Shown: in pieces, positions 46,202 through 58,561 of the stretch
How the letters are laid out: each line of letters opens with the position of its first letter
Position numbering within the stretch: position 1 is the stretch's first letter
NCBI RefSeq assembly: GCF_000002985.6
Contig: NC_003282.8
Span: 12,400,001 to 12,464,000, forward strand
DNA from: Caenorhabditis elegans
Lineage: Eukaryota > Nematoda > Chromadorea > Rhabditida > Rhabditidae
DNA: 64,000 nucleotides
Direction: 5' to 3'
Made by a program: the position numbers and the translations under genes
The notes under the pieces: generated by a model
Databases searched by the model: none
The model's input: the letters and a program-made list of their open reading frames with translations, nothing else
Told to the model about the DNA's origin: nothing

Positions 46202-49200
46202 TTATTCTTCCATTTCTTCTTCTTCTACGATTGCTCCGAGATCACTTGTTGTAGGTTGACCACCTGCTCCACGACCTTTACGAACTGGTACTGCCTTCGG
46301 ACGTCGCATCAAATTCGAGAACACATTATTCGCATCGCTAGCCGTACCCTCGATGGCGTCCGGATCTTGAGTTCGTTTCCAGAACTCGTCTTGATCCTCG
46401 ATTCTTCCCATTTTCAGACCACGTGGTAGGCTTTCACTTGAATTGAGAACAATGAAATCAGACATCCAGGATCGCTTTGATCGATCTTGAACAATTTGCA
46501 AGTTCTGAAAATTTAGAATGAGTTTGAAAAAATAAACTCAAAAAAACTAAACATACATTTTCATTGGCAATATGCAATAGGAAGCTGACGATAGACGAGG
46601 GCCTAACAGTCTCTCCCATTCTGGAAGGCATTGAAAGTGCCAACGAAAGAAGTGTATGGCATCCATTTATATGCACTTTTCTATTTTCAGTGTTAGCAGT
46701 TCCATATGTAGATGTAGTTGGTTGATTATTGGGACGCTCATCTGCTGCTTGATAATCTGGCATCTCTGTTAGTGCCTTCATCGTTTCGTTCACATCGTGA
46801 TTCGATTTGTTCGGTGATCTATAGTCAAACACTGACGTCAACGTTTTGTCGGCCTCCATTGTCGGTGTTGCAGGTCTTCCGGTTTCATTACGATCATCGG
46901 CAGCTCGGATAGTTGTATTATTCATTCGTAGAGTCTGATTAGATGTCAACTGCTCCAGAACATATTGAATTGAAGGCATCGATAGACTATCAGTCTTCAG
47001 AATTTCAGCGAGACACTTCTTGTGCTTGGCGGCGTCAAGATTCTTTGCCTGGATCGACTGGCGATCGAATGACTGAAAATTATACAAACTTTTTTAATAT
47101 AAATTTTTTGTTAAACTTACATCGTCAAATTCATCATCTGAATCTCCGTATTCACCACCGTATCGTTTGGAATGGATATTCGGGAACATTTGATTAATGT
47201 GACTTGCGGTCAAGGCTAGTTTCCTCTGAAAATGTTCAATGAGCACTGGAAAAAATATTCCGTCTTAATTTTACCTGCATATCCGGACCCATTTGTGCAG
47301 CAGCGAGTTGTTGTTCATAGTTTGGATCGTATCTGTCTTCGTCCTGTAATTAGATGCCGAATTATTTTGTAGTTTTCTCTCCGAAAATACGGTATCAAGG
47401 TCTCGAAAAGACGCATTTTTTGCAAAATTTTTGTTGATTTTTCAATAAATAAAATTTATTTATTAAAATCTGTAAATACACTAAAAAGGAATTGTTTTCT
47501 CGTGCTTTATTTCAATTTTTAATTAAAAAATCTGTTTTATAGAAAAATCACCGAAAACATCGCATCAACGATAGTCTAAAACTACAGTACTCTTTAAAGG
47601 CGCACACTCGGCTTCATTATAAAAAATTGTCGTGTCGAGACCGGGTACTGTATTTTTTGTTCTAAAGTCGCAACATTTCGCGTCTGAGCTATTTAACGGT
47701 ATCGATCGTCGAAAACTTTTGGACTTTTGAACGAGCTTTTTTTAACTGGAAAAATCAACAACGAAAATTTTTCGATTCTCGATTATTCAGAAAACCGACA
47801 GGAAAACCGGCAGGTCTTAACAGAAACGTACGTAATAATCGTTGGCAAAATCGTCATCAAACGGTTGCTCTACGGCAGTTCGTAGATTCTCGTCCGAGTC
47901 AGAGCCAGTGATAGGCTCCGGATTTCTGAAAAATTAACAATTTTATATATATTTAATCCTAGACACTCACTCCATGCACCTGAATCCACTGAATGAAAGT
48001 AGCCAATTGAGACAATCCGAATCCTTGTTTCCTCTGGCTTCATCAATGAACAAATCTTGCTCAGCCTTTTGATTTTTGACACGTTCGAGTCGTATTTTCC
48101 CATATGATTTCTTGAAGAACATCCCGCTGTTACCGAGAAGACCCATTTCAAAAGCGACATGCGGCTTGTTTTCAATTCCCAAAGTTGGAAGATATAACTG
48201 TTGTTCCGAAAGGAAAGTGCTCTTCTCATCAGCAATTTTAGAGCATTTTGCAGCAGTAATTTCTCGTTCAATCTCGTCATCAGGAATGTCACGGAAGTAA
48301 TGAACGAAATCTTCGACAGTGGCTTTTCTGCTCTTCGCTTTCTTTTCTCGCCGTTTCCGTTGTGCTGTAACCGCTGCTTGTCTCTCTTGATCACCAACGA
48401 CTGGTGGAACCCAATGAGCATTGTCGTTCTTTCCGATATTTTGAATCTCTTCACGCATTTCTGCAGATGGTCCAACAAGTTGTGGCGGTGGTGCAGAAGT
48501 CATCAACTCTGCAACTTCATCGGCTGCAAGTGCAATGTCCTCAAGCTCCCGTTGAACATCTTGCTCATTTCGTTCTTCTACTTCAGTTCTGAAATTGAAA
48601 AAAAATGTGGATAGTCTTTTCAAAAATGTTGAATCTAGCGTTTTTCAAAGGTAAAATTATAAAAAAGCAAAGAGTATCCAATTAATATTGCCGGAAACTC
48701 AAAATGTCGAAAATAGGGGAAGCGCGGGAATTCAGAAAAGATTTAACTTTTTTTGCAAAATTGTTGAAGAAATCTCAAAATAGTTGTGGTTATTCATTAC
48801 TCATGTGATGTAGAAAATTTTTTAAAAAATGTATTTTTATACATTTTCCCCCCTATTCGTCTAGTTTTTGTATTTTTTTGCATTTTTCGACACTCATGAA
48901 TAGGTGAGAATGGATAAAAATAAATTTTTGCATTTATCTACATTAAATGAATAACGGTTTTTTTTGCTATATTGAAACGTTCTTCTGTCATTATAGGCAA
49001 CAAAAAACCGAACAGAATCAACTTTCAATTCAAAATTGAAACTTACTCATCCATCTGCTCATTAAAAAGAATATCAGCCACCCTTCCATCATTTCTATTA
49101 TTATCTCCTTCCATTTCCTCAACTTCAACCGGAGCTGCAAGTCGATCATCAAAGTCTACATCAAAAGCAGCACCGCCGGCATCGTAATCCATTTCCTCAA

Positions 49201-51290
49201 TAGGCTCCATATCAACATCTTGTTGTTGCACTTGTTCCCGTATTTCTTGTTGAATTTGTTCTAACGGAACATCATCTTCAGCTGTACTATCCTCACCAGA
49301 CCACATTTTCATCACATCAGACACTTCATCATTCACTGTGAAGTCTGCTGGACGATCTCCAGGATAGTTATTCATATAATCATCCGATTTCACCAAGAAC
49401 AAATTCTTTCCAATTTCCGGAACCATATTTCTATACGATTCTTGCTCGTCAATCGCATTTTCATCCAATTGAGAACGAGCTTCTCGATTTACATTCATTT
49501 TTACAACATCATAGTTGGTCCATGCATCAGTTGCCTTAATCCAACCTTCGATTCCAGCCTGACGTGGATGTTTCGTGTCATTCTTCATAATTGCCTCATC
49601 ATCTTCACCCCATTCTTCTGCACGTATTCCATTTTTCCAGACTTTTGATTCAAGTGTATCAGATGTGTTGAACACTTCCAGCTTCTTATCAAACATGTTG
49701 GCTAATGTTTGATCCATTTCATTCGGCTCAATTGGCAGTTTTCCAATGAGATGCTCATCGAGATCATTCTGGAAAATAATTTATATCATAAATGTATTCA
49801 GAGGCGCGCAAAAAAACTTACAGCTTCAAGAGGTGGAAGAACATATTCGTCACTCGCTTTCTGTGACACAGACGACTGAAGAGGAGGTGTAAGCCTATCT
49901 AGAGCGATCGTCTCATCGTTTTCTCCCTGGGCGAGTGGTAATCCTTGATTTCCTGGAAGCATTGACATATCCGATGCTCCTGCCACCGTCATATCCAGAT
50001 TTGAAGGCCGATGATTCATCTCTGCGAATGTCAAGTTGGCGAGATCTTTCTCACGAGACGATTCCGCCAATGGTAGCGTTGACTTCTTCACATCCTTTGA
50101 CATTATTTTGTATCTCCCAATAACTGGGCGATCTTTGACTTCGAGCATCAAGTAGTTGTCGAGAATTCGTGGCTTTTTGTCTAATGAATTGGTGAGGAGA
50201 GCTCGTGTATTTTTTACAAGTGAGACAGACACATCGGACGTGAAAAACCGATCATCAGCATTCTTATCGGCAATTCGATTATGCAACATAAGAGTTCGTC
50301 CATCGGGAGAATGAATTCCATAATAATTAAGAGAATGGAACGAGTTTGATGAATTGCACACGGATCCTTTCGTTGCCTTTTGAAATGTCGGGTTAGCTCT
50401 CAGCCAATCGATATTTGCGTCTTTCAGATCATGAGCCGTATCATCAGCACTTATGTAATTGGAAACATCAGAGAGAAGGTCAGCTCTGAGATCAGTTGCT
50501 CGTTTGATTGACAATGCATAAATGAGTTTTTCGGGGAAAATGTCTCTTTGAAGAAATGCGTCAACATCTTTGGAATTGGCTTTGAAATCAATTCGTGGCT
50601 CTCCGGCAATATTTTCCTCATCTTCTTTCCAATTCTTATCATTGTCTGCGTCAAGTTCGGTGGTTGTCAGAGCATCATCCATATTATTGAGAAAATCGAG
50701 CATTCCATTCATTCCGTCAACAACAGCCATTTTCTTTTTAGCTTTTCTGCTTTCCAGTGTTAAATGAATTTCTTCACCATTTGAATCTCGCATAACAGTT
50801 CCTGTAATAAAAAGAAACGATAAATTCCAAGAATATTAAAAAAAAAATGTAATTACCACTCGAGAGAGCTGAATCAATTTGTCGAACGTCGTGGTGAAGC
50901 CGATCGACTCGATAACCAATAATGCACTGAGCTCCTTCGAGCACAACTGCCATCTCTTGGATTGAAGCTTTTGCTTTGATCATATCTTCGATTGTATGAA
51001 TTTCAAGCGGCGATTTATATTCGAAACAGTTGAGCTCTCCAACTTTTTTCTTATTCACAATATCGTCGATATGGGCGCCAATTTTTGTCATAATTGTTTC
51101 TGGCACCACATCCGCTGGCCTAATTTTTTTAGTTCCTCGAACTTTACGCAATGGGGTAGATCTGAAGCCATCATCTTCGTCATCATCTAGAACTTGTCTC
51201 TGAAAACATTACGTTTTTGGTAGAAGCAGAACATTCTTCTTTTTTTACTTTTCTGCGTCCAGTGACGTTGCTGGATGATGGTACATCCAT
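46202..51290 (-). CDS. dpy-26: DPY-26, kleisin (CAP-H type) subunit of condensin I and the dosage-compensation condensin
   Basis: Ten exons: 51290-51249, 51199-50857, 50801-49822, 49768-49047, 48588-47971, 47925-47832, 47343-47275, 47225-47121, 47072-46557, 46504-46202. All phases agree and give 1263 aa. The N-terminal part (EGAQCIIGYRVDRLHHDVRQ, NNMDDALTT) and LNYYGIHSPDGRTLMLHNRI match the kleisin/CAP-H family; the middle is acidic and disordered, and the C-terminal segment (VSFLLHIANENNLQIVQDR) is the likely winged-helix that binds the SMC head. DPY-26 works with MIX-1, SMC-4 or DPY-27, DPY-28 and CAPG-1 in mitosis, meiosis and X-chromosome repression. The start follows ttacag|ggaa, a likely trans-splice site. 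A gene order dpy-26, RBFA-like, hydrolase suggests an operon. Confidence 0.95.
47390..47690. repeat. Dispersed repeat, copy 3, in a dpy-26 intron
   Basis: Contains atacggtatcaaggtctcg, then gtactctttaaaggcgcaca, attgtcgtgtcgagaccggg and tactgtattttttg. It lies in intron 6 of dpy-26 and has the same parts as the copies at 44.1 and 45.1 kb. Confidence 0.7.
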
Positions 51291-52284
51291 TTCCCTGTAA
51301 TTAAAACACAATTTTAGATAATAGAAAGCAGGAGAAAATAAAATATATTCAAACAAGAAGCACAATTCAATTCAAAAGTCCTCGTTGCTAAACAAAGGGT
51401 CGAAGGGAGACCGGAGTTTCGTAATGATGTTTAGTCGTCTGCGACTCTTGTCTCTCGTTGTCAACGCGGGAACGAGGCAGTTCGCACACTGAGAATCCAA
51501 AGAGAATGTAAAAAATTCACAAATTGATTGAAATTGTTATGAAGTAAATATATATTTAAAAAGAAAGTTTTTCTGATGCCTTCGACCGATCGATAAAGCT
51601 ACAGTTCAATTAAAGGGACACATACAGAAAATATCTGTTCGTGGCGAGACCCTACAGTAATAAAAATATTCGCGAATGAAGATTTATGCTTTTGTGCGAA
51701 TTTAATTCTCAATTGTTTACTTATGAGCGGAGTATTATCTCTCTCAAGAACAAAATCCGCTAGCAGATGATTAGCACAAATTCTATTCATCTGAAAACCG
51801 ATTGTGCCCTTCTGAAAGCTTGTTGTTTGCTCAATGATATATTTTCGTCTCTATCTCTTTGTTGCCATGACACTTTGATGAGTATTCGTGTGAAACTCAT
51901 TTTTTGGAATCAAGTCGACGCAATCAATAATGTTGTTGATGAAGGCGTCTTAATTCCAAAAGAATGAGGTTGAAAATTGAATATAAAAAAAATAAACATA
52001 AATTAAAAGATATTCCAGTATTACGTTGTGACGAGTAAGAGTTTGTAAAACATGAATAGAAATTTCAAATGAACACGATTTCATTATAAAGGCATGAAAC
52101 ATTCTAGAAGAACTACAAACAATTTTCACCGGTATGTTGAGGGGGGAAAGCTCACAAGTAAGCAGTGGGCTATTCCACTGGATCAGAATTTAATTATATT
52201 CTATAAAACATGAAGTTCTAAAATACATACGAAAAAATGCACACACTATTTGTGCGTTTGTGGATTAAATCCGTAATTGTTTAA
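51291..52284. other. Spacer between spe-44 and dpy-26
   Basis: No gene is supported. 51400-51480 is GC-richer and probably the dpy-26 promoter region. 51600-51650 (caattaaagggacacatac ... ggcgagaccctacagtaat) resembles the dispersed repeat family of this window. Confidence 0.5.
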
Positions 52285-54081
52285 TTATTGAATATGACTA
52301 GGTCCTGGAAGACATTCAGATTCTGGATAATCGTCGTACTTGCAAACATCAATAAGTTCCTCAACCTTCTCTTCTGTAAATTCTCGAGCAGTGTGAAGAC
52401 TCTCTTGACTTGAAGATGATGTTCTCGGCTGATATTTGACACTGTGCTCCTCGGCCAAAGTTGATTGAATATCGTTAAACATTTCGTCATGTTTCCGCTG
52501 TTGGTAAGCGTTTCGTTCAATCGATTGAACACGATGAACAACGACAGGTGGAATTCCGAGAGCGAATGCAGTACGAGTGAGCATGTTGGCAGTGGTGGGA
52601 GTGACAGGATTATCCATAACGGATTGTTTCAGATTGATTGCACTGACAATGATGTCGTCGCAGAAATGACCGATAACACCGGTTTGTTGCATTTGAGACC
52701 AGAAATTCATAGGATCTGAAATAAAAATAAATTAGTGATAAATGTTATGTCAAATAGCTTACCGTTCTGCAGACAATTGAGAATATCATTGAATGGCGTG
52801 CACTCATTGGATTCCTTATTTGAAGAAGTTGGCTCTTCATTAGATGACATTGATTGCAGTGGTGGCGCATCAATGAAGAACTCCTCGAAGAAACGATCGT
52901 CTTGTGGCTCCATTTTGACCATTTGTCTGGGCTTGTTGACACTTCCACGTGGACGTCCACGAGCTTTTTTGGCGCCTGAAAAATGATATGTTTCCAGAAT
53001 ACTGGTAGTTATACAAAAGGAGCTAGTTTTAGAATGTTCTAGCAATATAGAATAATGTTTCCTTTATCTGAAAAAACTTATATTTAAGTTGGAATAGTTG
53101 AAAAGATGCTCACAAATCTCAAACTTTGAGACAATATTTGAGCACTTTTCCGATTGTTCCAACTAAAATATAAGTTATTTTTAGACATAACAAATATTAT
53201 TCCTAAATTTTAATGAAAAATATTGAGAGAACATGTCAAAACTAGATCCTTTTGTAGAATTATCGGTCGTACTCTTTCTATTATCATCATTATCCGCCTC
53301 TTTTCCAGCCATCTCATTTTCGATCTCATATTTAAGTTGTCCGGCTTCAGATGTTCTCTTGGACTTCCGAGCTTGAAGCACCTCTTCAGATGGAGCATTC
53401 ACATAATTTCTGCTTTGACACTTTCCACTGCATCGATTCATATGCTCGTAGAAGTCGATGGTCATTGCTTCCATGTGAGTTCTAGAATATAAAGTTTTGA
53501 GAAACAGAAGTATTTTAAGGGATTATTGTCTTGATGCTCACCTCAACGAAGATCTTCCAACACGGATGCTCGCCTTCCAATCTTTCTGACGCTCTTTGTC
53601 GCCACGGATTGTGAACTGCTTCGGAGAAAGAAGATCGTCTGAAAATAATTATATTATGAGACCCATTTTAAATTATCTGAAATAAATAAAATAACGAACT
53701 TCCCACTTCAATACACGGCTGATGAATCCCAGGGCACATGAACAGGTTGAGATGCATCTTTCCATTCACGACACCACAGGAAACTGGCACAGTCGGTGAC
53801 GCATCTCCTTCGGGAATTGTGATCTGCAGTGGTGTTATAGGGCGCGGAAAATCGTCGTTTGCCGGATGCTGTAAAAATATGAATTATTAAAGCGATGTAA
53901 TTATGAAAAAGTAGCTGAAACTCACTCCATACAAAATTTGATAAACATTCCTTTGACTCTCTTGGAATGGAGTCATCGTGGAATGATGATGATCAGATCC
54001 TTCGGCTTGAAATCCATCACATGATCCAGAAATCGGATGAGACGGCAACACGGAAGCAGCGCTCACGTCTCCACCGAACAT
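52285..54081 (-). CDS. spe-44: SPE-44, SAND-domain transcription regulator of spermatogenesis
   Basis: Six exons: 54081-53926, 53868-53700, 53638-53542, 53481-53273, 52975-52763, 52715-52285, giving 424 aa. A SAND domain covers about residues 65-145: VPVSCGVVNGKMHLNLFMCP, GIHQPCIEV, LSPKQFTIRGDKERQKDWK, ASIRVG; the KDWK signature that contacts DNA is intact. Downstream are a basic region and an AT-hook-like RGRPRG near residue 215. SPE-44 switches germ cells to the sperm programme and activates sperm genes, among them smz-1, which lies nearby (established knowledge). The exon 4 donor (aga|gtacga) is weaker than the others, and I chose it because it is in phase and the total length fits. Intron 4 contains a foldback repeat at 53075-53176. 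Confidence 0.93.
53075..53176. repeat. 102-bp foldback in spe-44 intron 4
   Basis: Left arm aacttatatttaagttggaa and the following tgaaaagatgctcac pair with gtgagc-like tgagcacttttc and ttccaactaaaatataagtt on the right. It is a near-complete palindrome. Confidence 0.85.
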
Positions 54082-55191
54082 TTTGACGTTGCTTTGCAAT
54101 CCGAATAAAACCGTGAGTCGGGCGGGCCGTTGCAAAGTTCGCCACGTTTCACGTTAACACGTAAAGATTTCCGCGTCATTCTTTTTTTCATCTTTTTGGT
54201 ACCACTTCCGATAAGCTGAAATTTCTTATTATTTTCGTTGGCAGATAAATAATGAATTTTTTGTTTTAAGAATATTTATTCAAGAGAAATGGTTTCAAAA
54301 CGGGAAGAATCCAACTTTTCAGAGAGTTTTCTTTAATTTTTTACAACAAAAACACAATTTTCACACTAAACAACAGTTATTTAAATTAAAAATCACAAGT
54401 TGAACACTTTAAACGCGAAAAATAGTGAAAAAGTTCATAAAAAAGCAAAAGTGTGAAAATAATTGCAGAACAGAATTTTCTACAGTAACCTTAAAGGCGC
54501 ACATACGAAATCGCGCGGCGCGTGGCGACACCATTTTACGATATTGGTCCTCCCTTGAACCTTCTGAAATCAGAAAGTTTTACAGTAATTGTAACATCAC
54601 AAGATAGGAAAAAATGAAGAAAATAAAAAATAAAAAAGTCAAGAATTTTAGGATTGCAATTCAAAGGTTTTTACCGATCTTTTTAAAAAATAATGAGAAT
54701 TTTGTTACTAACTATGATCTTTCATTTGATAGTATTAGTCATTAAAAAAAAACACACAGATCACCTTAAGTTTAAGAATACAATGAAAAATTAAGCAAAA
54801 AAATTCGTTGAAAACATTTTTTAATGCTCGTAAAATTGCTCCAAGGTTGATTTTGCCTTTTACATTTAATGATTTCAAATTTTGTAGAGGTCAATGTTTT
54901 TATGAGAGACTCGTAGGGACGGATTTTTTTTATTTGAAAGTTCAGATAGTTGAAAATATTTTTTTATATTTTTTTTTGTTAGAAACAAAAAATAATATTT
55001 TTACTTTAAAATAGAGTTTTTTAGACGAAAAAGTGATTACGTGACATGACCTTTGGGCCTTGTTTTTTATGGCCTAATTAATTCAGCATAAAAGGTCCAG
55101 ATTTCGTCAGTTTTGTTCATATTTCGTCCGAAATCTTGAATCAATCGTCTTTTGAATCGCCAAAGCAGCCAAGAAGCAAAGGAGCAGAAGC
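54082..55191. other. Divergent promoter region between spe-44 and smz-1
   Basis: spe-44 runs left and smz-1 runs right. 54480-54530 contains the dispersed acagtaaccttaaaggcgca motif. 55030-55190 is the smz-1 proximal promoter and 5' UTR; it is repeated at 63780-63942, where gtgacatgacctt, atggcctaat, agcataaaaggtcc and gttcatatttcgtc are recognisable. Confidence 0.6.
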
Positions 55192-56117
55192 ATGGGTTCC
55201 GAGAAGATGATCGAGATCTGTATCGATATGGAAGAAGGAGAACCACTTGGTGCAACTCCGAATGACAAGCTTGTCATCACTAAAATCCAGGCTGGAACTA
55301 TTTCCGAAGGAAAGTTGAGAGTAAGTTCTACAAAAGTTTAACCATTATTCTATGAAAAGTTTTATAGATTGGTGACCAAGTCAAAAAAGTCAACGGGCAA
55401 AACTGCAAAGATTGCAATGACTTTTTCCGTGCACTTCGCTTTGCAGCTCCATGTGCAAAAATTATGGTGAACCGCGATGAGAAGAAGGCCGAAGAGTTGG
55501 AGGCTCGTGTTCATATTCCTGAAGATCGTGCAAAGATCATTCAACGCCGTGAAGGATACGTCTATGAGTTGGCAACTCTTGTTTGGGTTCAAAATGGACC
55601 AAAACTTGGTTTGGGAATCAAGCATTTCCAGGTAAGAAATCAATCAAATCAAATAAATTCTAGGAAATTCATATATCTATTTCAGAATCGTGTGCTTGTC
55701 TCCCGTGTTGATCCTGGATCACTCGCCGAAAAGTGTCTCGTTCTTGGAGATCACTTGTGTGATGTTGATGGTATTCCAGTCAGTGACAAGGATGTTGCCA
55801 GAGACCTTCTCGTCAAGAACATTCAAGAAAAGGGAAAAGTCACTTTCGTCGTCGAGCGTCCCGATTCGATTGATGCCAAGCAATGGGCAAAGCAGGCATT
55901 GGCAACCAATCTTATGCAGCCACCATCTGTGCAAATGAACGAGGATGTGAAGGGCATTGCGTCTCAATACCGTCAAGCTCTTCCAGGATTGAAGCCTCCA
56001 GCAAAGAGTGCTATGTCTACTGGTCCAAGCGCTCGTCGCGTTTCAATTGTCGAGCAAACTCAAACACATGAAATCGGGCATGATCATGAGGGAAAAGCTC
56101 TTCGCAAGGTCAAGTGA
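55192..56117 (+). CDS. smz-1: SMZ-1, sperm PDZ-domain protein
   Basis: Three exons: 55192-55320, 55368-55631, 55686-56117, giving 274 aa. Two PDZ-like modules: residues ~10-85 (EPLGATPNDKLVITKIQAGT, LRIGDQVKKVNGQNCKD) and ~120-200 (GPKLGLGIKHFQNRVLVSRV, DPGSLAEKCLVLGDHLCDVD). The first has LGAT in place of the usual GLGF loop; the second keeps LGLGI. The C-terminal tail is basic and ends LRKVK. Worm SMZ proteins are sperm-specific and needed for chromosome behaviour in male meiosis, and they are targets of SPE-44, whose gene is the divergent neighbour. AATAAA follows at about 56157. A gutted copy lies at the right edge of the window. Confidence 0.88.
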
Positions 56118-56339
56118 TGTGCCAGCAAGATGCCAGAAATCGCAACGTCTAGCTCGAATAAAAATTTTGTTTGAATCGCTTCTGCTGATTTATTTTGTTT
56201 TATATGTTCGAATACAGATAGTTTTTTGGGTATGTGAAACGCCCACAAAATGGCTCCTTTTAGGCAGGAGTGGTCAAAATACTACCGTATTGCAGACGAT
56301 TTTTGTTTGAAAGTTGTTTGAATTTCTGAAAAAGGCAGA

Positions 56340-56870
56340 ATGTGGTTACAGCAAGTCTCTATTAATATCAGCTCGTTTACTCCACGTGTTCCTCGTTTAC
56401 CAAAAGCCCTGACCATGTTTTAGTGGCCCAGAAGAAAGTCTAGTTCTGGCTTACCGTAGCCTTAACAAGAGTTGAAAAGCCATAACTTTTGATGGCATAG
56501 GAAGTACCCACAACACTGAGCCTCTCGCAAACAACTTGCTTTGCTCCACCTTCAACGCTTTCATTTTGAGAAGCTTTTGATTGCAAAATAAATGGTAATA
56601 AATTGTTTTTTTTTGACATTTTTTTGTTGAAAAAACAATTTATATTAACTTCTTGAACCCATAATAAAATCAGCAATGTTAAAGGCCTTCCTATGCCTAG
56701 TTTCTGCATTTCTGCGCCAAATTTGGTGTCTGTGTCTTGACAGATAAATACATGGTGCATCGTGCAAAGATTCACCTACTGGCAGGTAACATGCCATTGC
56801 AACTAATCTAAATTATCTTATTAACAAACTTTCATTCAACTTTTGAATAAAAAAACGTGATGATCTCACG
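56340..56870. repeat. Duplicated block carrying a relic BTB first exon
   Basis: Diverged copy of 63250-63740 in the same orientation (shared ccatgttttagtggcccaga, tttgctcca, caacgctttcattttga, aataaattgt, tacatggtgcatcg, attcacctactggcaggtaa). At 56564-56540 (minus) it holds the equivalent of the first exon of the BTB-like gene at 63412-63388, also 25 bp, but its donor reads GCAAGTT instead of GTAAGTT. No downstream exons of that gene follow here, so I read it as a promoter/exon relic. Confidence 0.7.
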
Positions 56871-56959
56871 TTTTCAAAAAACATTCTAGTGCTTATCGTG
56901 ATTTTCTCGATTATTCCTAGCTATTTACAATATTTCTTCCAACTTTCGTGCCTCAAATC

Positions 56960-58561
56960 ATGAGCAAACCTGGTTAGTTTTGAACGCTTTTTAATGAAAT
57001 TTTTGAAACTTTTTTTCAGAAAGTGTTCAAGAATCCCTTGATACAATCACATTTATTCACTCTTTTCAAATTACGACCACCAAGGTTGAGCATATGAAGC
57101 CGAAACGTTTTACCACGGTCCATCAGTACTCGCTGATTAATTGGTAGGTGATCTCACAGTTCTAGGGGATAGAGAAAAGGGGAGATGGAGATATGTGGGA
57201 ACTGAAATTTAGTTTCACTCCCCCAGTCTCCCCAAGTGCCTACCTCATGTCTAACGTCTATTCACTTTGTCAGCAAAGAAGCAGTAAAAATTCATTTCGA
57301 TTCCAGGGATATCGAAATATCGGTATCCCAAATACTTCAAGAACATCCCCAAAACCCTGAAGAACCGGTCGTCGAGAAGGTTTTTCGAATCAGTCTTTAT
57401 CCAGCCGGACAACATCCTCTTCCTGTGCAGAAAGTGGAGTTCAAGTTAAGATTGGTTGACAATTCTGATGGAGATAATAGTGCGCTTTTGAAATAGTTTC
57501 CCAATTGCTTTTACAGACATCCTGCCACCTGTAAAATTCACCTATGAGCCTGACATCACGGACCGTGACGATTTCGACTGCATTACACCGGAACGTGGCG
57601 TGATTCGAGACTTTTTGTGCGAGGTGATCGGAAATCGGCAATTCAAGAAATACAAATTGGAAATTCTCACTGTTATCGTATTTGATATCAACAACTTTTT
57701 GAGCCTGAAATACTTCAATCGATTTGTTGGAAAACCGATGCCAGTCGAATTGGATTTCAAATATTATCTGTTGATGAATCAGTGAGTATTTTTGTAAGAT
57801 TTCATATGAAGCCTAAGTCAATCGCATTCCAGAAAGACTCACAACTTCCTTCTCACCACCACTACTCAACAAGGATTCCCGTGCAATAAAGAAGCTCTAT
57901 ACGTGGCTTCTCCATATTTTCGCAACCATCTCACAAGTTCCATAACCAGTTTTCCACTGGAGGTACAATTCTTGGAAGCTATTGAAGTGGTTGGTTCTTA
58001 TTATTTCTCTTATTCTGTGACGAAAATTCTTAAGGTTGTTACCTGGAAGATTGTGACACGTAAACACAAACAGAGACAGCTCATCGGGTCGATTGAAAGT
58101 CACTGCTTTGAGGAGCTGATTAAGGCAAGTTACAGTACCTCATGAGACCTGTAACACTGTTGTTTTTGCAGAACTGTGAGGACTTGGATTATGTGGAGAA
58201 GTTGCTCTTTATGGCTCACACTAATTATCTCGGACGTCTTCTCGAAGCCTGCAACGCCACTATTATCAGTTTTCATTTTGCGGATCTTTGCAGGGACATC
58301 CAACAAAATGTAAGTTATCACAGCAAAGAATTCCACATGTTTGCCTAATTTTTCTACACATTATTTTATGGCCGGACCCTGCGTTCGTTCAACAGGGTCA
58401 AGGGAAGCGCTTCAGTCTTATGGTATCAATTTTTAGAATTTGTGACAAGACTCAAAGTATTTCATTTCCAGAAACGCCTTAATGATCGTTACGTGAAGAG
58501 TCTCAACGTGAGAAGTTTCATGAGAAAAGTGCCGCCGGTGGTTATTGCCAATCAAGGATAA
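56960..58561 (+). CDS. BTB/POZ-like protein, nematode family (plus-strand copy)
   Basis: Seven exons: 56960-56972, 57020-57143, 57274-57479, 57517-57781, 57833-58124, 58172-58309, 58472-58561, giving 375 aa. The N-terminal ~195 residues resemble the equivalent part of the minus-strand neighbour (59819-63412), with an exon boundary after a Trp codon at the same phase in both. The next part is BTB-like: HNFLLTTTTQQGFPCNKEAL, then SPYFRNHL, a helical segment, SHCFEELIKNCEDLDYVEKL and LLEACNATI. BTB proteins of this type often bridge substrates to cullin-3, but that is only family inference. Intron 5 starts with gc (aag|gcaagt) rather than gt. I cannot name the gene. Confidence 0.82.

Noticed and set aside
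56440-56775. 111-codon minus-strand open frame downstream of smz-1
   Set aside because: Only the small part corresponding to the BTB first exon is shared with the second block; the rest is not conserved as a frame there.
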